Assembly (NCBI GenBank): GCA_029862935.1
Contig: JAOTWK010000051.1
Coordinates: 1 to 13,302, forward strand
Length of the DNA: 13,302 nt
Direction: 5' to 3'
From: Gemmatimonadota bacterium
GTDB taxonomy: Bacteria > Gemmatimonadota > Gemmatimonadetes > Gemmatimonadales > GWC2-71-9
Under the pieces are notes generated by a model. The model was not told the DNA's origin, did not search any database, and saw only the letters and a list, made by a program, of their open reading frames with translations. The stretch's first letter is position 1, and every line of letters starts with the position of its first letter. This document shows, one piece after another, positions 6,707-13,302 of the stretch. The position numbers and the translations under genes were made by a program.

Positions 6707-7468
6707 ATGACTCCCTGGGTAAAGCGGCTCATCGCAGCGAACGTCGTGATGTACTTTGTGAGCCTGTTGGATCCGGTTATCCCTCGTGCGTTGCTGTTGA
6801 TCCCGGCGCAGATCCCGCTCCGACCGTGGACGATCGTCACGTATATGTTCTTGCACGCGGGTCTCCTGCACATCTTCTTCAACATGCTGATGCTGTTCTT
6901 CTTCGGGCCGCGCCTCGAAGCGCGACTCGGAGGACGACGATTCTTGGCCCTCTACTTCATCAGTGGCATCGCGGCGGCTTTGGTCTCGGTTCCGTTCACC
7001 CCAAACGCGTGGATCGTCGGCGCGTCGGGTGCTGTGTTCGGTATCCAACTCGGCTTTGCCATGATATGGCCACGTCAACTCATTTACATCTGGGGTGTCC
7101 TGCCCGTGCAGGCATGGGTGTTGGTAGTCATGTTGACGGCGATGTCGATGTGGGCCGGCCTCACGGGATCGCGCGACGGTATTGCACACTTCGCACACCT
7201 CGGCGGCTTCCTCGGCGGCTTCCTCTACTTGAAGTGGCTCGACTGGCGCTCACCGGCTCGCAAGTTCAAGAAGCAGGCTCAGGCACAACAGGCTCCCGTG
7301 AAAGACGAGAGCCACGCCATGCAACGATGGCGCGGCATACGGCGCGACGACATCCACCCGATCAACAGAGAGGAAGTCGATCGACTGCTGGACAAGATCA
7401 GCGCCTCCGGCATCAAGAATCTGACGCCTGAGGAGCGCGCCTTTCTGGAACGGTTTGCGGGGAGGTAG
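6707..7468 (+). CDS. Rhomboid-family intramembrane serine protease
   Basis: 253 residues with about six membrane spans. The catalytic serine is in GASGAVFG (S107) and the catalytic histidine in HFAHLGG (H164). The supporting H-x-x-x-N motif is HIFFN (H55, N59) in the second span, and the L1-loop arginine region is RLEARLGGRRF. Rhomboids cut membrane proteins within or next to their transmembrane helices. The soluble tail from about 180 is basic and ends in EEVDRLLDKISASGIKNLTPEERAFLERF, a short C-terminal helical module often found on bacterial rhomboids. No Shine-Dalgarno precedes ATG 6707; the first span starts right after it, so the start is still likely correct. The gene is divergent from the kinase (104-bp gap without a recognisable promoter) and convergent with the acyl-CoA dehydrogenase gene. 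Confidence 0.92.
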   Translation: MTPWVKRLIAANVVMYFVSLLDPVIPRALLLIPAQIPLRPWTIVTYMFLHAGLLHIFFNMLMLFFFGPRLEARLGGRRFLALYFISGIAAALVSVPFTPNAWIVGASGAVFGIQLGFAMIWPRQLIYIWGVLPVQAWVLVVMLTAMSMWAGLTGSRDGIAHFAHLGGFLGGFLYLKWLDWRSPARKFKKQAQAQQAPVKDESHAMQRWRGIRRDDIHPINREEVDRLLDKISASGIKNLTPEERAFLERFAGR

Positions 7469-7495
7469 GGGAGGAGGGAGGAGGGAGGAGGGAGG
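7468..7495 (+). repeat. 7-bp tandem repeat with G-quadruplex pattern
   Basis: Unit AGGAGGG repeated three times after GGGG, then a partial copy; it starts at the last base of the rhomboid stop. Four G-runs of at least three (7468-7471, 7476-7478, 7483-7485, 7490-7492) are separated by AGGA loops, which fits the canonical G3 quadruplex pattern on the plus strand, i.e. in the 3' end of rhomboid mRNA. Confidence 0.8.
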
Positions 7496-7517
7496 TGCCG
7501 TCCTCCTGCCAGTCCTC

Positions 7518-7547
7518 GACCGTCGTTGACCGTCTCCGGCCGTCCGG
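7518..7547 (+). repeat. 10-bp tandem repeat around CCGTC
   Basis: Three adjacent 10-bp units, each RRCCGTCNNN, with CCGTC at 7520, 7530 and 7540; a further CCGTC lies at 7498. It fills the rest of the spacer before the stop of the acyl-CoA dehydrogenase gene. The last unit overlaps a short GGCCG/CGGCC inverted repeat (7538-7549). Confidence 0.55.
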
Positions 7548-7550
7548 CCG

Positions 7551-8723
7551 CTACCCCTCCCCCAGGAACAGCTTCGCAATAGTCTGCAGCTGCATGTTGC
7601 TCGTGCCTTCGTAGATCGAGCCGATCTTGGCGTCACGATAGTACTTCTCGACCGCGTATTCCTTGGTGAACCCATAGCCGCCGTGCAGCTCCACACACAG
7701 ACTCGTCACGCGCTCCGCCATCTGCGCCGTGTACAACTTGGCAATGGCCGCCTCCTTCGCATACGGCTGCTTGGCGTCACGCAGCCGTGCGGCGTTGTAC
7801 ACGAGGAGTCTTCCGGCTTCGAGTTCGGTCGCCGCTTGCGCGAGCTGGAACTGGACCGCCTGGAAATCTGCAATCGGCTTGCCGAACTGCTGTCGTTCCT
7901 GCACGTACTGCCGTGTGGCATGTAGGGCGCCACGCGCCACACCGATCATCTGGGCGCCGATACCAATACGGCCTACATTGAGCGTTTCGATCGCGACTTT
8001 GTATCCCTTCCCCACTTCACCCAACACATTCGCGCCGGGAACACGGCACTGTTCGAGTACCAATTCCGTCGTGCTCGACGCGCGAATGCCGAGCTTGTCT
8101 TCCTTCTTGCCCACGGTGAAGCCGTCGAAGTCCCTCTCCACGATGAATGCGGTGATACCCTTGTATCCCTTCGACGGGTCGACCGTCGCGAACAGGACGA
8201 ACACGTCGGCTTCACCACCGTTGGTGATCCAGAGTTTCGTGCCAGTCAGGACCCAGTCGTCGCCGTCTTGCTCAGCGCGAGTCGTGAGCGCAAACGCGTC
8301 GGACCCTGAGCCCGCCTCCGACAGCGCATATGCGCCGACCGTACCCGCAGCCAGCCGCGGCAGATACCTCTGCTTGAGGGTCTCACTGCCCCAGTCCAGG
8401 AACGGCGTGTTGACCAACGTGTTTTGCACATCGACGAGTACGGAAGTCGAGGCATCGACCGCGGAAAGCTCCTCGACCGCCAGCATCGTCATGAAGAACG
8501 AGCCGCCGGCGCCCCCATATTCCATGTCCACGTCGATTCCCATGAGTCCCAGTGCAGCGAACTTGGGGATGAGTGACAAATCGTAGTGTGCAGCCTTCTC
8601 CATCTGCTCGACGAGCGGCTTCACTTCCGCTTCCGCGAATTCCCGCACGGCATCACGGAACATTGCCTCGTCTTCTGACAGCACCGTCAACGGCGATCCG
8701 GCCGCGACCGTCATCTCGCTCAT
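7551..8723 (-). CDS. Acyl-CoA dehydrogenase (short or branched-chain type)
   Basis: 390 residues, full family length. The N-terminal helical domain spans about 15-130. The FAD/substrate signature LSEAGSGSDAFALTT is at about 134-148 and LWITNGG at about 164-170. The GIRASSTTELVLEQCRVP stretch follows in the middle beta domain, and the C-terminal helical domain has QQFGKPIADFQAVQFQLA. The catalytic base is Glu372 in IYEGTSNMQLQTIAK, the position used by short, medium and short-branched chain enzymes rather than the relocated Glu of isovaleryl and long-chain enzymes. It makes the alpha-beta double bond in fatty acid or branched amino acid breakdown and passes electrons to ETF. The chain-length preference is inferred from resemblance. 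ATG 8723 has a GGCGGTGAG stretch upstream. It lies 52 bp after the aldo/keto reductase on the same strand, possibly co-transcribed. Confidence 0.94.
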   Translation of the reverse strand: MSEMTVAAGSPLTVLSEDEAMFRDAVREFAEAEVKPLVEQMEKAAHYDLSLIPKFAALGLMGIDVDMEYGGAGGSFFMTMLAVEELSAVDASTSVLVDVQNTLVNTPFLDWGSETLKQRYLPRLAAGTVGAYALSEAGSGSDAFALTTRAEQDGDDWVLTGTKLWITNGGEADVFVLFATVDPSKGYKGITAFIVERDFDGFTVGKKEDKLGIRASSTTELVLEQCRVPGANVLGEVGKGYKVAIETLNVGRIGIGAQMIGVARGALHATRQYVQERQQFGKPIADFQAVQFQLAQAATELEAGRLLVYNAARLRDAKQPYAKEAAIAKLYTAQMAERVTSLCVELHGGYGFTKEYAVEKYYRDAKIGSIYEGTSNMQLQTIAKLFLGEG

Positions 8724-8775
8724 CTCACCGCCTTTTGCTGGTCGAATATGCCGTGCGATTCCGCAAGCCCGTCAG

Positions 8776-9762
8776 TCACTCCGTGTCCTGATCATCGTCA
8801 CCCGGCCGCGTCCATCCAGCGGCATCCCGCTTGAAGAACGCTGCCTGGTCGGCATAGTCGATCGTCAGGCCCGAGACCCTGTCAAGCTGTTGGCGGCCGA
8901 GCGGCTCGAATGCCGTGGCGATTGCCACGTTTTCTTCCAGTTGCGCCACCGTATCACACCCGACGATCACAGTGCTCACCGGGTGGGTCAGCACCCAGTT
9001 CATGGCATCGTTCATCGACCTGACGCCTCCATCGCGGAACATGCGGCCCCGTGCCGGGATCTTCATGGCGATCACACCCATCTGCTTGCGGTTGGCCAGC
9101 GGCAACAGCTCCGTCGCGAACGGCAGGTGATGGGGATCGGCTGGATTCAACGCCATGAGAATCGTATCGAAGTCGAATCGCGAGATGCCGTCGATCAGGA
9201 CCGCCGGATCGAAATGCCCGGTGATGCCGAGGAACCGGACAATCTTCTCATCCCGCGCCTGCATCAACGCTTGAATGGCGCCGTCAGACCGAAAGATTCG
9301 GTCCAATTGCTCCGTCGTGCGCACGTTGTGGAGCTGCCAGAGGTCCAAGTGGTCGGTCTTGAGCGATCGGAGACTTTCGTCCAGCAGCCTGAGCGAGCCG
9401 TCGCGCGTACGGTCGTGCGTTTTGGTAGCGAGGAAGACCTCGTTGCGACGCGTCGCCATGACCTCGCCGATGTACGTTTGGCTGCGGCCGCGACCGTAGG
9501 CGGCTGCCGTGTCGATGTAGTTGACACCCAAGTCGATCGCCCGGTTGATGATGGCCACGGACGTGTCGAGCGTCCCCTCTCGCTCAAGCGTTGCCTGTCC
9601 ACCGAGACTGAAGAGACGAACCCGGTGACCGGTCCGGCCAAAGGCCCGTTCCGGCATTGGTGGCAGCGGGGCACCCGGTACATCGCGACGAAGCATTAGA
9701 GACGCCGTCCCTGCCGCACCGGCCACGACGAAGTCCCGCCGGGTGAGATCATGCCTAGTCAT
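8776..9762 (-). CDS. Tat-exported aldo/keto reductase
   Basis: 328 residues. The N-terminus LTRRDFVVAGAAGTASLML carries a twin-arginine motif (R8-R9) and a hydrophobic stretch, so the folded protein is probably exported by Tat or tethered to the membrane. The AKR barrel starts at about 40 (AFGRTGHRVRLFSLGG). The catalytic tetrad is D84 and Y89 (NYIDTAAAYG), K114 (LATKTHD) and H145 (DLWQLHNV). The C-terminal VSTVIVGCDTVAQLEENV belongs to the NADPH-binding end. A cofactor-dependent reductase outside the cytoplasm is odd, but Tat-signal AKRs are common in Acidobacteriota, Gemmatimonadota and Planctomycetota; the substrate is unknown. ATG 9762 is chosen because GGAGGT lies 5 nt upstream and the Tat motif follows at once; the frame is open to 10140 but that extension overlaps the divergent cytochrome gene. 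Confidence 0.9.
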   Translation of the reverse strand: MTRHDLTRRDFVVAGAAGTASLMLRRDVPGAPLPPMPERAFGRTGHRVRLFSLGGQATLEREGTLDTSVAIINRAIDLGVNYIDTAAAYGRGRSQTYIGEVMATRRNEVFLATKTHDRTRDGSLRLLDESLRSLKTDHLDLWQLHNVRTTEQLDRIFRSDGAIQALMQARDEKIVRFLGITGHFDPAVLIDGISRFDFDTILMALNPADPHHLPFATELLPLANRKQMGVIAMKIPARGRMFRDGGVRSMNDAMNWVLTHPVSTVIVGCDTVAQLEENVAIATAFEPLGRQQLDRVSGLTIDYADQAAFFKRDAAGWTRPGDDDQDTE

Positions 9763-9767
9763 CACGC

Positions 9768-9773
9768 ACCTCC
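9768..9773 (-). promoter_or_regulatory. Shine-Dalgarno of the aldo/keto reductase
   Basis: GGAGGT on the minus strand, 5 nt before ATG 9762. It decides this start over the upstream open frame. Confidence 0.8.
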
Positions 9774-9877
9774 ACTCGTGTGAGAGGTCAAATCGAATGA
9801 GCCCCTCGAAGCCGGGAGGAACCGGAGGGATCCGTATACCGACAATTGATTGATTTGCCGGACGGGCGCAAGGCATG

Positions 9878-9907
9878 TTGACGGGCCGCCGAACAACAGC
9901 CCATCTT
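9878..9907 (+). promoter_or_regulatory. Possible promoter of the cytochrome gene
   Basis: TTGACG (9878-9883, 5 of 6 matches to the -35) lies 18 nt before CATCTT (9902-9907, a weak 3 of 6 match to the -10). It sits in the 190-bp divergent gap between the aldo/keto reductase and the cytochrome, about 45 nt before the cytochrome start. Confidence 0.3.
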
Positions 9908-9941
9908 CTCGACTGAGGCCGCCCGGCTTGAACACTCATTC

Positions 9942-9947
9942 GAGGAG
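9942..9947 (+). promoter_or_regulatory. Shine-Dalgarno of the cytochrome gene
   Basis: GAGGAG, 5 nt before ATG 9953; it places the start directly before the lipoprotein signal. Confidence 0.75.
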
Positions 9948-9952
9948 ACCGC

Positions 9953-10654
9953 ATGCCCAGACCCACGTGGCGTCGTGCTGCTTTCTCGGTCGCGGCAGTG
10001 GTCATCGTTGCTGCATGCCAAGACCGAGGAGAGGATGTACGAATCCACATGCAGGAGCATTTTGAGAAGGCAAGTGAAGTCCATGCGGCAATTCTCCAGG
10101 GAGACCTCGACGCGGCCCGAGGACCGGCTGGCTGGATCATGGAACACGAACCGATTGACGAATCGCCACCGAGTTGGGATCCGTACGTCGAGACACTCCG
10201 CGGGGCTGCTGATCAGGTGAGACAGGCGGCGGACCTGCGGACGGCCGCGATGGCGGCCAGCGTCATGGTACGGACGTGCGGGAACTGCCATGAGGCGTTG
10301 TCAGATGGGGTGACGTTCAGCGCAAGCCCGTTACCCCCCAGCGATCTAAGCGTCGTCTCTCACATGCAGCGACACAATTGGGCGGCTGAGCGAATGTGGG
10401 AGGGACTTGCTATCCCCTCACAAGAGGCCTGGGCACAGGGGATCCAATCGCTTGCGGAGGTCCCACTCAGACCGGAAACGCTGTCCACAGATTCTACCTC
10501 GGCAGTTCAGGTCGCCACACTCGTTGAACAGGTACATGACCTGGGCGAGGAGGGAGCACAGGCGGTTTCGTGGAGGACCCGCACCAGCGTCTACGGTCGA
10601 CTGATTGCCACATGTGCGTCCTGTCATCTCCTGCTGTCGGCAGGACCGCCCTGA
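9953..10654 (+). CDS. Diheme cytochrome c lipoprotein with two similar halves
   Basis: 233 residues. The N-terminus is a lipoprotein signal: basic PRPTWRR, hydrophobic core and lipobox VAAC with C22 as the lipidated residue, so the protein is anchored in a membrane facing the periplasm. Two heme c attachment sites are present: CGNCH (109-113) and CASCH (221-225). Each is preceded by a helical stretch beginning HMQxH (H32 and H137), so the protein looks like two cytochrome-like helical bundles in tandem, with the heme site near the end of each, as in cytochrome c' and c556. Methionine and histidine residues in HMQ are candidate distal ligands. Likely role: electron transfer, partner unknown. 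It is divergent from the Tat-exported aldo/keto reductase and ends 26 bp before a strong terminator. I do not recognise a named subfamily. Confidence 0.85.
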   Translation: MPRPTWRRAAFSVAAVVIVAACQDRGEDVRIHMQEHFEKASEVHAAILQGDLDAARGPAGWIMEHEPIDESPPSWDPYVETLRGAADQVRQAADLRTAAMAASVMVRTCGNCHEALSDGVTFSASPLPPSDLSVVSHMQRHNWAAERMWEGLAIPSQEAWAQGIQSLAEVPLRPETLSTDSTSAVQVATLVEQVHDLGEEGAQAVSWRTRTSVYGRLIATCASCHLLLSAGPP

Positions 10655-10680
10655 TCCGGCCCTCGATCATCCACGCAAAG

Positions 10681-10711
10681 ACGCGCGCCGGGGATACCCC
10701 CCGGCGCGCGT
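10681..10711. terminator. Perfect 13-bp-stem terminator between convergent genes
   Basis: ACGCGCGCCGGGG (10681-10693) pairs without mismatch with CCCCGGCGCGCGT (10699-10711) around a 5-nt loop. T-rich DNA follows on the plus side (TTTGGTGTTG) and a short TCTTTG on the minus side, so it may serve both the cytochrome gene (+) and the cysteine hydrolase gene (-). Confidence 0.8.
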
Positions 10712-10735
10712 TTGGTGTTGCGCTGCACGCCGTAA

Positions 10736-11359
10736 CTACGCCACTGCCGTCGCTGCCCGCTCCCACTCTGCGATGACCTGATTGGCAGTCCGGAGTTGTC
10801 GCTCGGCGTCGGTGGCGTACCATGCTTTGAAGTACTCGAGACCAGCGCGGTGCGCGTCGTCCGTGAACGCCTGGAGGGCATCCGTCACCCACACCAAGTC
10901 GTAGCCCCGCTGAAAAGCGTCGCCTGAAGTATGACGTGCACAGCAGTCCGTGTGGAGACCCGTGATGTAGAGCCGGTCGATCCCCCTCGCCTTCAACTGC
11001 TCGTTCAGATCGGTACTTACGAACGGACTGTAGGTTTGCTTTTCGAACACCAGGTCTCCGGGCTGGGGCGCAAGCGACGTGACAACCTCAGCTTCGCGCG
11101 TGCCCTTCATGGCGTGTGGAGGCCACTTCGAGAGTTCGCTGTCATGCGGGGTGTGCGCATCGGTGGCGTACACGATCGTCACACCCGCCTGCCGCGCCGC
11201 GGCGACCAGTCCTTTGAGAACCGAAATGATCGCTTGTGCCTTCACCTGGTACTCCGGCCCTCCAGCGTCGGCAATGACGCCGCCCGGATAAATGAAGTCA
11301 TTTGCCATATCAATGAGCACCAGGGCGCTCTTCTGCGTGTCGTTGGCAATGGTTGTCAT
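10736..11359 (-). CDS. Cysteine hydrolase of the isochorismatase/nicotinamidase family
   Basis: 207 residues. The catalytic triad of the superfamily is visible: D17 (LVLIDMANDFI), K107 (FEKQTYSPF) and the nucleophile C140 in TGLHTDCCARHT, preceded by an unusual extra cysteine (C139). The metal-site pattern of nicotinamidases is also present: D67-x-H69 (ATDAHTPHD) and WPPH with H82 followed by AMKGT, which isochorismatases such as EntB lack. Hydrolysis of nicotinamide or a related amide is therefore more likely than of isochorismate, but the substrate is not proven. ATG 11359 was chosen because the fold begins a few residues later. In-frame ATGs exist at 11389 and 11467 without better ribosome binding sites, so the start is uncertain by 10 to 36 residues. 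It is convergent with the cytochrome gene and divergent from the cyclodeaminase-family gene. Confidence 0.88.
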   Translation of the reverse strand: MTTIANDTQKSALVLIDMANDFIYPGGVIADAGGPEYQVKAQAIISVLKGLVAAARQAGVTIVYATDAHTPHDSELSKWPPHAMKGTREAEVVTSLAPQPGDLVFEKQTYSPFVSTDLNEQLKARGIDRLYITGLHTDCCARHTSGDAFQRGYDLVWVTDALQAFTDDAHRAGLEYFKAWYATDAERQLRTANQVIAEWERAATAVA

Positions 11360-11552
11360 GTGTGCCGTCCCATTGTTGAGAAATGACATCGACGGGGGGC
11401 CGCTTGGGCAACGCCTTGGCCCGCGAAGCGATCGCGAGCCTCTCCCGCCGACAAGAAATCTGTCCAAAGACGCAAATTAGGTTACCCGGCAACCGCGAAG
11501 AAGTGCCACCCTTGGCGCCGTATATCTTTGTGGTCAACCAGGGGATGATGTC
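11360..11552. other. Divergent intergenic region, hydrolase and cyclodeaminase-family genes
   Basis: 193 bp. A TATATC hexamer at 11521-11526 could be a -10 for the rightward gene, but there is no matching -35. AGGGG at 11540-11544 is its Shine-Dalgarno, 8 nt before ATG 11553. No operator-like inverted repeat was found beyond the short palindrome GCGATCGC at 11428-11435. I see no gene in it. Confidence 0.5.
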
Positions 11553-12530
11553 ATGATGCCCGACGCCTCGATTCTCTACCTTTCCCGCAGCGACGTGGAA
11601 TCAATCGCGGTCTCCATGACCGATATCATCGACGCGCTAGAGCGCATGTTCAGCGATAAGGGCCGCGGCCGCGCCGAGATGCCACCCAAACCGGGCATCC
11701 ATCCCAGTGCGGATGCGTTCATCCATGCGATGCCCGGATTTCTCCCCGACCTGGGCGTCGCCGGACTCAAGTGGGTGTCAGGCTTCCCCCAAAACCGCAG
11801 GCGCGGACTCCCTTATGTATCCGGACTCATCATCCTCAACGACCCAGCTACTGGGCTCCCCACTTCCGTCATGGATGCCACGTGGATCACCGCCATGCGC
11901 ACGGGTGCAGCGACCGCCGTGGCCGCGAAACACCTCGCGCGCCAGGACAGCTCGACCGTCGGCATCATCGCGTGTGGCGTTCAGGGACGAAGTAATCTCG
12001 AAGCGCTTACCTGCGTCTTCCAAGTCAGCTCGGTCTTGGCATACGACGTCGACACGGCAGCGGCACACGATTTCGCTGAGGAAGCGCACCAGCGATGGGG
12101 AGTCGAGGTATCGGTCGCGTCGACGCCCGAGCGTGTGGTGCGGCAAGCCGACATCGTGGTGACGAGCGGTCCGATTCACAAGGATCCTCACCCGACGATC
12201 GAGGCTGGCTGGCTCGCTCCTGGAGCGTTTGCGTGCACCCTCGACTTCGACTCGTATTGGCACGGCACCGCGCTCGCGGAAGTCGAGAAACTCGCAACCG
12301 ACGATCGAGCTCAATTGGAATACTACCGGGCGGCAGGGTACTTCCGCACGACGCCCGTCCCATATGCGGATCTTGGGGAGATCGTAACTGGTGCGCGATC
12401 AGGGCGTGAATCCGAGGACCAACGCATCATCTGCATCAACCTCGGACTGGCTCTCGAAGACATCACGACGGCAGACTTGGTCTATCACAAAGCGCAGAGC
12501 TTAGGGGTGGGGGTGACACTCCCGCTCTGA
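11553..12530 (+). CDS. Ornithine cyclodeaminase/mu-crystallin family protein
   Basis: 325 residues, normal for the family. Residues to about 125 form the substrate domain with K73 (AGLKWVSGFPQN), a site used for substrate carboxylate binding, and R116 in WITAMRTGAATAVAA. The Rossmann domain follows: TVGIIACGVQGRSNLEAL (135-152) with D166 after the second strand (VLAYDVD), favouring NAD(H). LDFDSYW at 230-236 holds the aspartates (D231, D233) near the catalytic position of ornithine cyclodeaminase. The family includes ornithine cyclodeaminase, alanine dehydrogenase, ketimine reductases and siderophore-precursor synthases, so the reaction is left open; a role in amino acid or imine metabolism is the safe statement. 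ATG 11553 is supported by AGGGG 8 nt upstream. It is divergent from the cysteine hydrolase and convergent with the MBL-fold gene (27-bp gap with no clear terminator). Confidence 0.9.
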   Translation: MMPDASILYLSRSDVESIAVSMTDIIDALERMFSDKGRGRAEMPPKPGIHPSADAFIHAMPGFLPDLGVAGLKWVSGFPQNRRRGLPYVSGLIILNDPATGLPTSVMDATWITAMRTGAATAVAAKHLARQDSSTVGIIACGVQGRSNLEALTCVFQVSSVLAYDVDTAAAHDFAEEAHQRWGVEVSVASTPERVVRQADIVVTSGPIHKDPHPTIEAGWLAPGAFACTLDFDSYWHGTALAEVEKLATDDRAQLEYYRAAGYFRTTPVPYADLGEIVTGARSGRESEDQRIICINLGLALEDITTADLVYHKAQSLGVGVTLPL

Positions 12531-12557
12531 TGCGGCGTTGCCCTGCATCGTCCTCTG

Positions 12558-13302
12558 CTATCGGCCACCAATCGAGAGCTCGATGCGTTGCAGTGGTTCC
12601 CGAAACACGACAATACCCGGGTAGTCCTGCTCGAGCTGCGTCACGAGTGCGTCGAGCGTCCGCACGGGAGTGAAGTAGGACGGGGCGGCGGACGGGGCGG
12701 GAAGGTGGATTGCGACGAGTCGCCGCGGCTTGATTGCCACGTCAACGAGACGCTTTCCCGATTCGCTCAGCAGGTGCCAGTACGGAACGAACACCACATC
12801 GATGGAATCCGAGTCGAGTGCATACGGCAGCAGTTCGTCGACATCTGCCTCTGTGTCACCGAGGTGCAGCACCCGAAACCCCTCGACATCGATCACGAAG
12901 CCGATGTTCGCCACGGATGGTCGCCGCTCACGACCGTGGTGCAGGTTCAAGACGTCAAACTCGATCGCGGCAAAACTCAGACGCTCCCGTGTCCCCTCTG
13001 CTGGATACGACGGGATCACCCGATCCTCGAGTTCCGCGCTGCTCGGTGTGGCAAGAACACGGGCCGCTGCCTGTGGTGTCGAGACAAACACCGCGCTCGG
13101 ATTGTAGTCCAGATGGCGCCACACGGCGCCCGCGTCGAAGTGGTCCGCATGGTCATGTGTTGCGAGCACCAGGTCAACATCGTCAAACGGGGACTCCGCC
13201 CGCTCCAGCTTCTCACGAACGTCAGCTGGAGCAGTGACGTATGGCGGGATTCCGCGACGCACGAGCGCGTCGATGAGCACGCCATGACCCGCGTAGGAAA
13301 TG
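12558..13302 (-). CDS. MBL-fold metallo-hydrolase, N-terminus beyond right edge
   Basis: 248 residues are visible and the frame is still open at the window end, reading ISYAGHGVLIDALV, the usual second strand of the fold, so perhaps 10-30 residues are missing; a GTG at 13280 is unlikely to be the true start. The metal motif is THDHADHFD (H-x-H-x-D-H). A further His occurs in LNLHHG, the bridging Asp in LHLGDTEAD and the last His in AIHLPAP, so both metal sites look complete. NIGFVIDVEGFRVLHLGDT resembles the UlaG-like branch that acts on lactones, phosphodiesters or similar small substrates rather than beta-lactams. No signal peptide can be judged. It is convergent with the cyclodeaminase-family gene. 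The substrate is unknown. Confidence 0.88.
   Translation of the reverse strand, partial: ISYAGHGVLIDALVRRGIPPYVTAPADVREKLERAESPFDDVDLVLATHDHADHFDAGAVWRHLDYNPSAVFVSTPQAAARVLATPSSAELEDRVIPSYPAEGTRERLSFAAIEFDVLNLHHGRERRPSVANIGFVIDVEGFRVLHLGDTEADVDELLPYALDSDSIDVVFVPYWHLLSESGKRLVDVAIKPRRLVAIHLPAPSAAPSYFTPVRTLDALVTQLEQDYPGIVVFREPLQRIELSIGGR

Noticed and set aside
7729..8586. 285-residue open frame on the plus strand opposite the acyl-CoA dehydrogenase
   Set aside because: Antisense shadow; its product is low-complexity Ser/Pro-rich and the opposite strand carries a complete conserved enzyme.
8890..9699. 269-residue open frame on the plus strand opposite the aldo/keto reductase
   Set aside because: Antisense shadow of a gene with a full catalytic tetrad, Tat signal and strong Shine-Dalgarno.
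9763..10140. N-terminal extension of the aldo/keto reductase
   Set aside because: Would put 126 residues before the Tat motif and overlap the divergent cytochrome gene; GGAGGT supports ATG 9762.
11428..11435. GCGATCGC palindrome, identical to the cyanobacterial HIP1 octamer
   Set aside because: A single copy in GC-rich DNA; no enrichment in the window and nothing else suggests cyanobacteria.
1..13302. CRISPR array, tRNA, insertion sequence or prophage
   Set aside because: No regularly spaced long repeats, tRNA-like cloverleaf, transposase, integrase or phage genes were seen by eye on either strand.

Overview
The window is GC-rich bacterial chromosome, densely packed with genes and with little sign of horizontal transfer. 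I see no tRNA, rRNA, insertion sequence, integrase, phage gene or CRISPR array. Several features fit Gemmatimonadota or a related soil or marine phylum. These are the M28 peptidase of the IWEEGMERS...DSIGPRLTGTPGQ type, a membrane-anchored Ser/Thr kinase with its kinase domain at the C-terminus, secreted aldo/keto reductases with twin-arginine signals, and a rhomboid with a C-terminal tail domain. This placement is an inference from family resemblance; no marker gene was compared.

Layout. (1) Positions 1-664, minus: N-terminal part of a secreted M28-type peptidase that runs off the left edge. (2) 767-2854, plus: a tight three-gene operon of an Hsp15-like S4 RNA-binding protein (hslR), a zinc alcohol dehydrogenase and an unrecognised membrane protein (1-nt gap, then a 4-bp GTGA overlap). 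(3) 2851-4953, plus: an RNA-transaction cluster. A good sigma70-type promoter starts inside the stop codon of the membrane protein and is followed about 85 nt later by a strong intrinsic terminator with a UNCG tetraloop, so it encodes either a small RNA or an attenuated cold-shock leader. Next come a CspA-family protein, IF-1 (infA) and a short Rho that lacks the usual N-terminal helical domain. (4) 4950-6602, minus: a transmembrane Ser/Thr kinase, convergent with rho and sharing the palindromic stop CTAG with it. (5) 6707-7468, plus: a rhomboid protease. (6) 7468-7550: a convergent spacer built mostly of two short tandem repeats. (7) 7551-9762, minus: an acyl-CoA dehydrogenase preceded by a Tat-exported aldo/keto reductase. 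(8) 9953-10654, plus: a diheme cytochrome c lipoprotein that looks like an internal duplication, ended by a perfect 13-bp terminator stem. (9) 10736-11359, minus: a nicotinamidase/isochorismatase-type cysteine hydrolase, divergent from (10) 11553-12530, plus: an ornithine cyclodeaminase/mu-crystallin family enzyme. (11) 12558-13302, minus: an MBL-fold hydrolase whose N-terminus lies beyond the right edge.

The most coherent functional unit is the left-centre block. Hsp15, CspA, IF-1 and Rho all act on RNA, ribosomes or transcripts, and the last three are consecutive OB-fold proteins. The DNA between them carries several structured elements (sRNA/leader, competing hairpins and a C-rich, G-poor tract just upstream of rho). 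I found no clearly novel multi-gene system. The regulatory DNA of this cluster, the short Rho and the duplicated cytochrome are the points most worth a second look.
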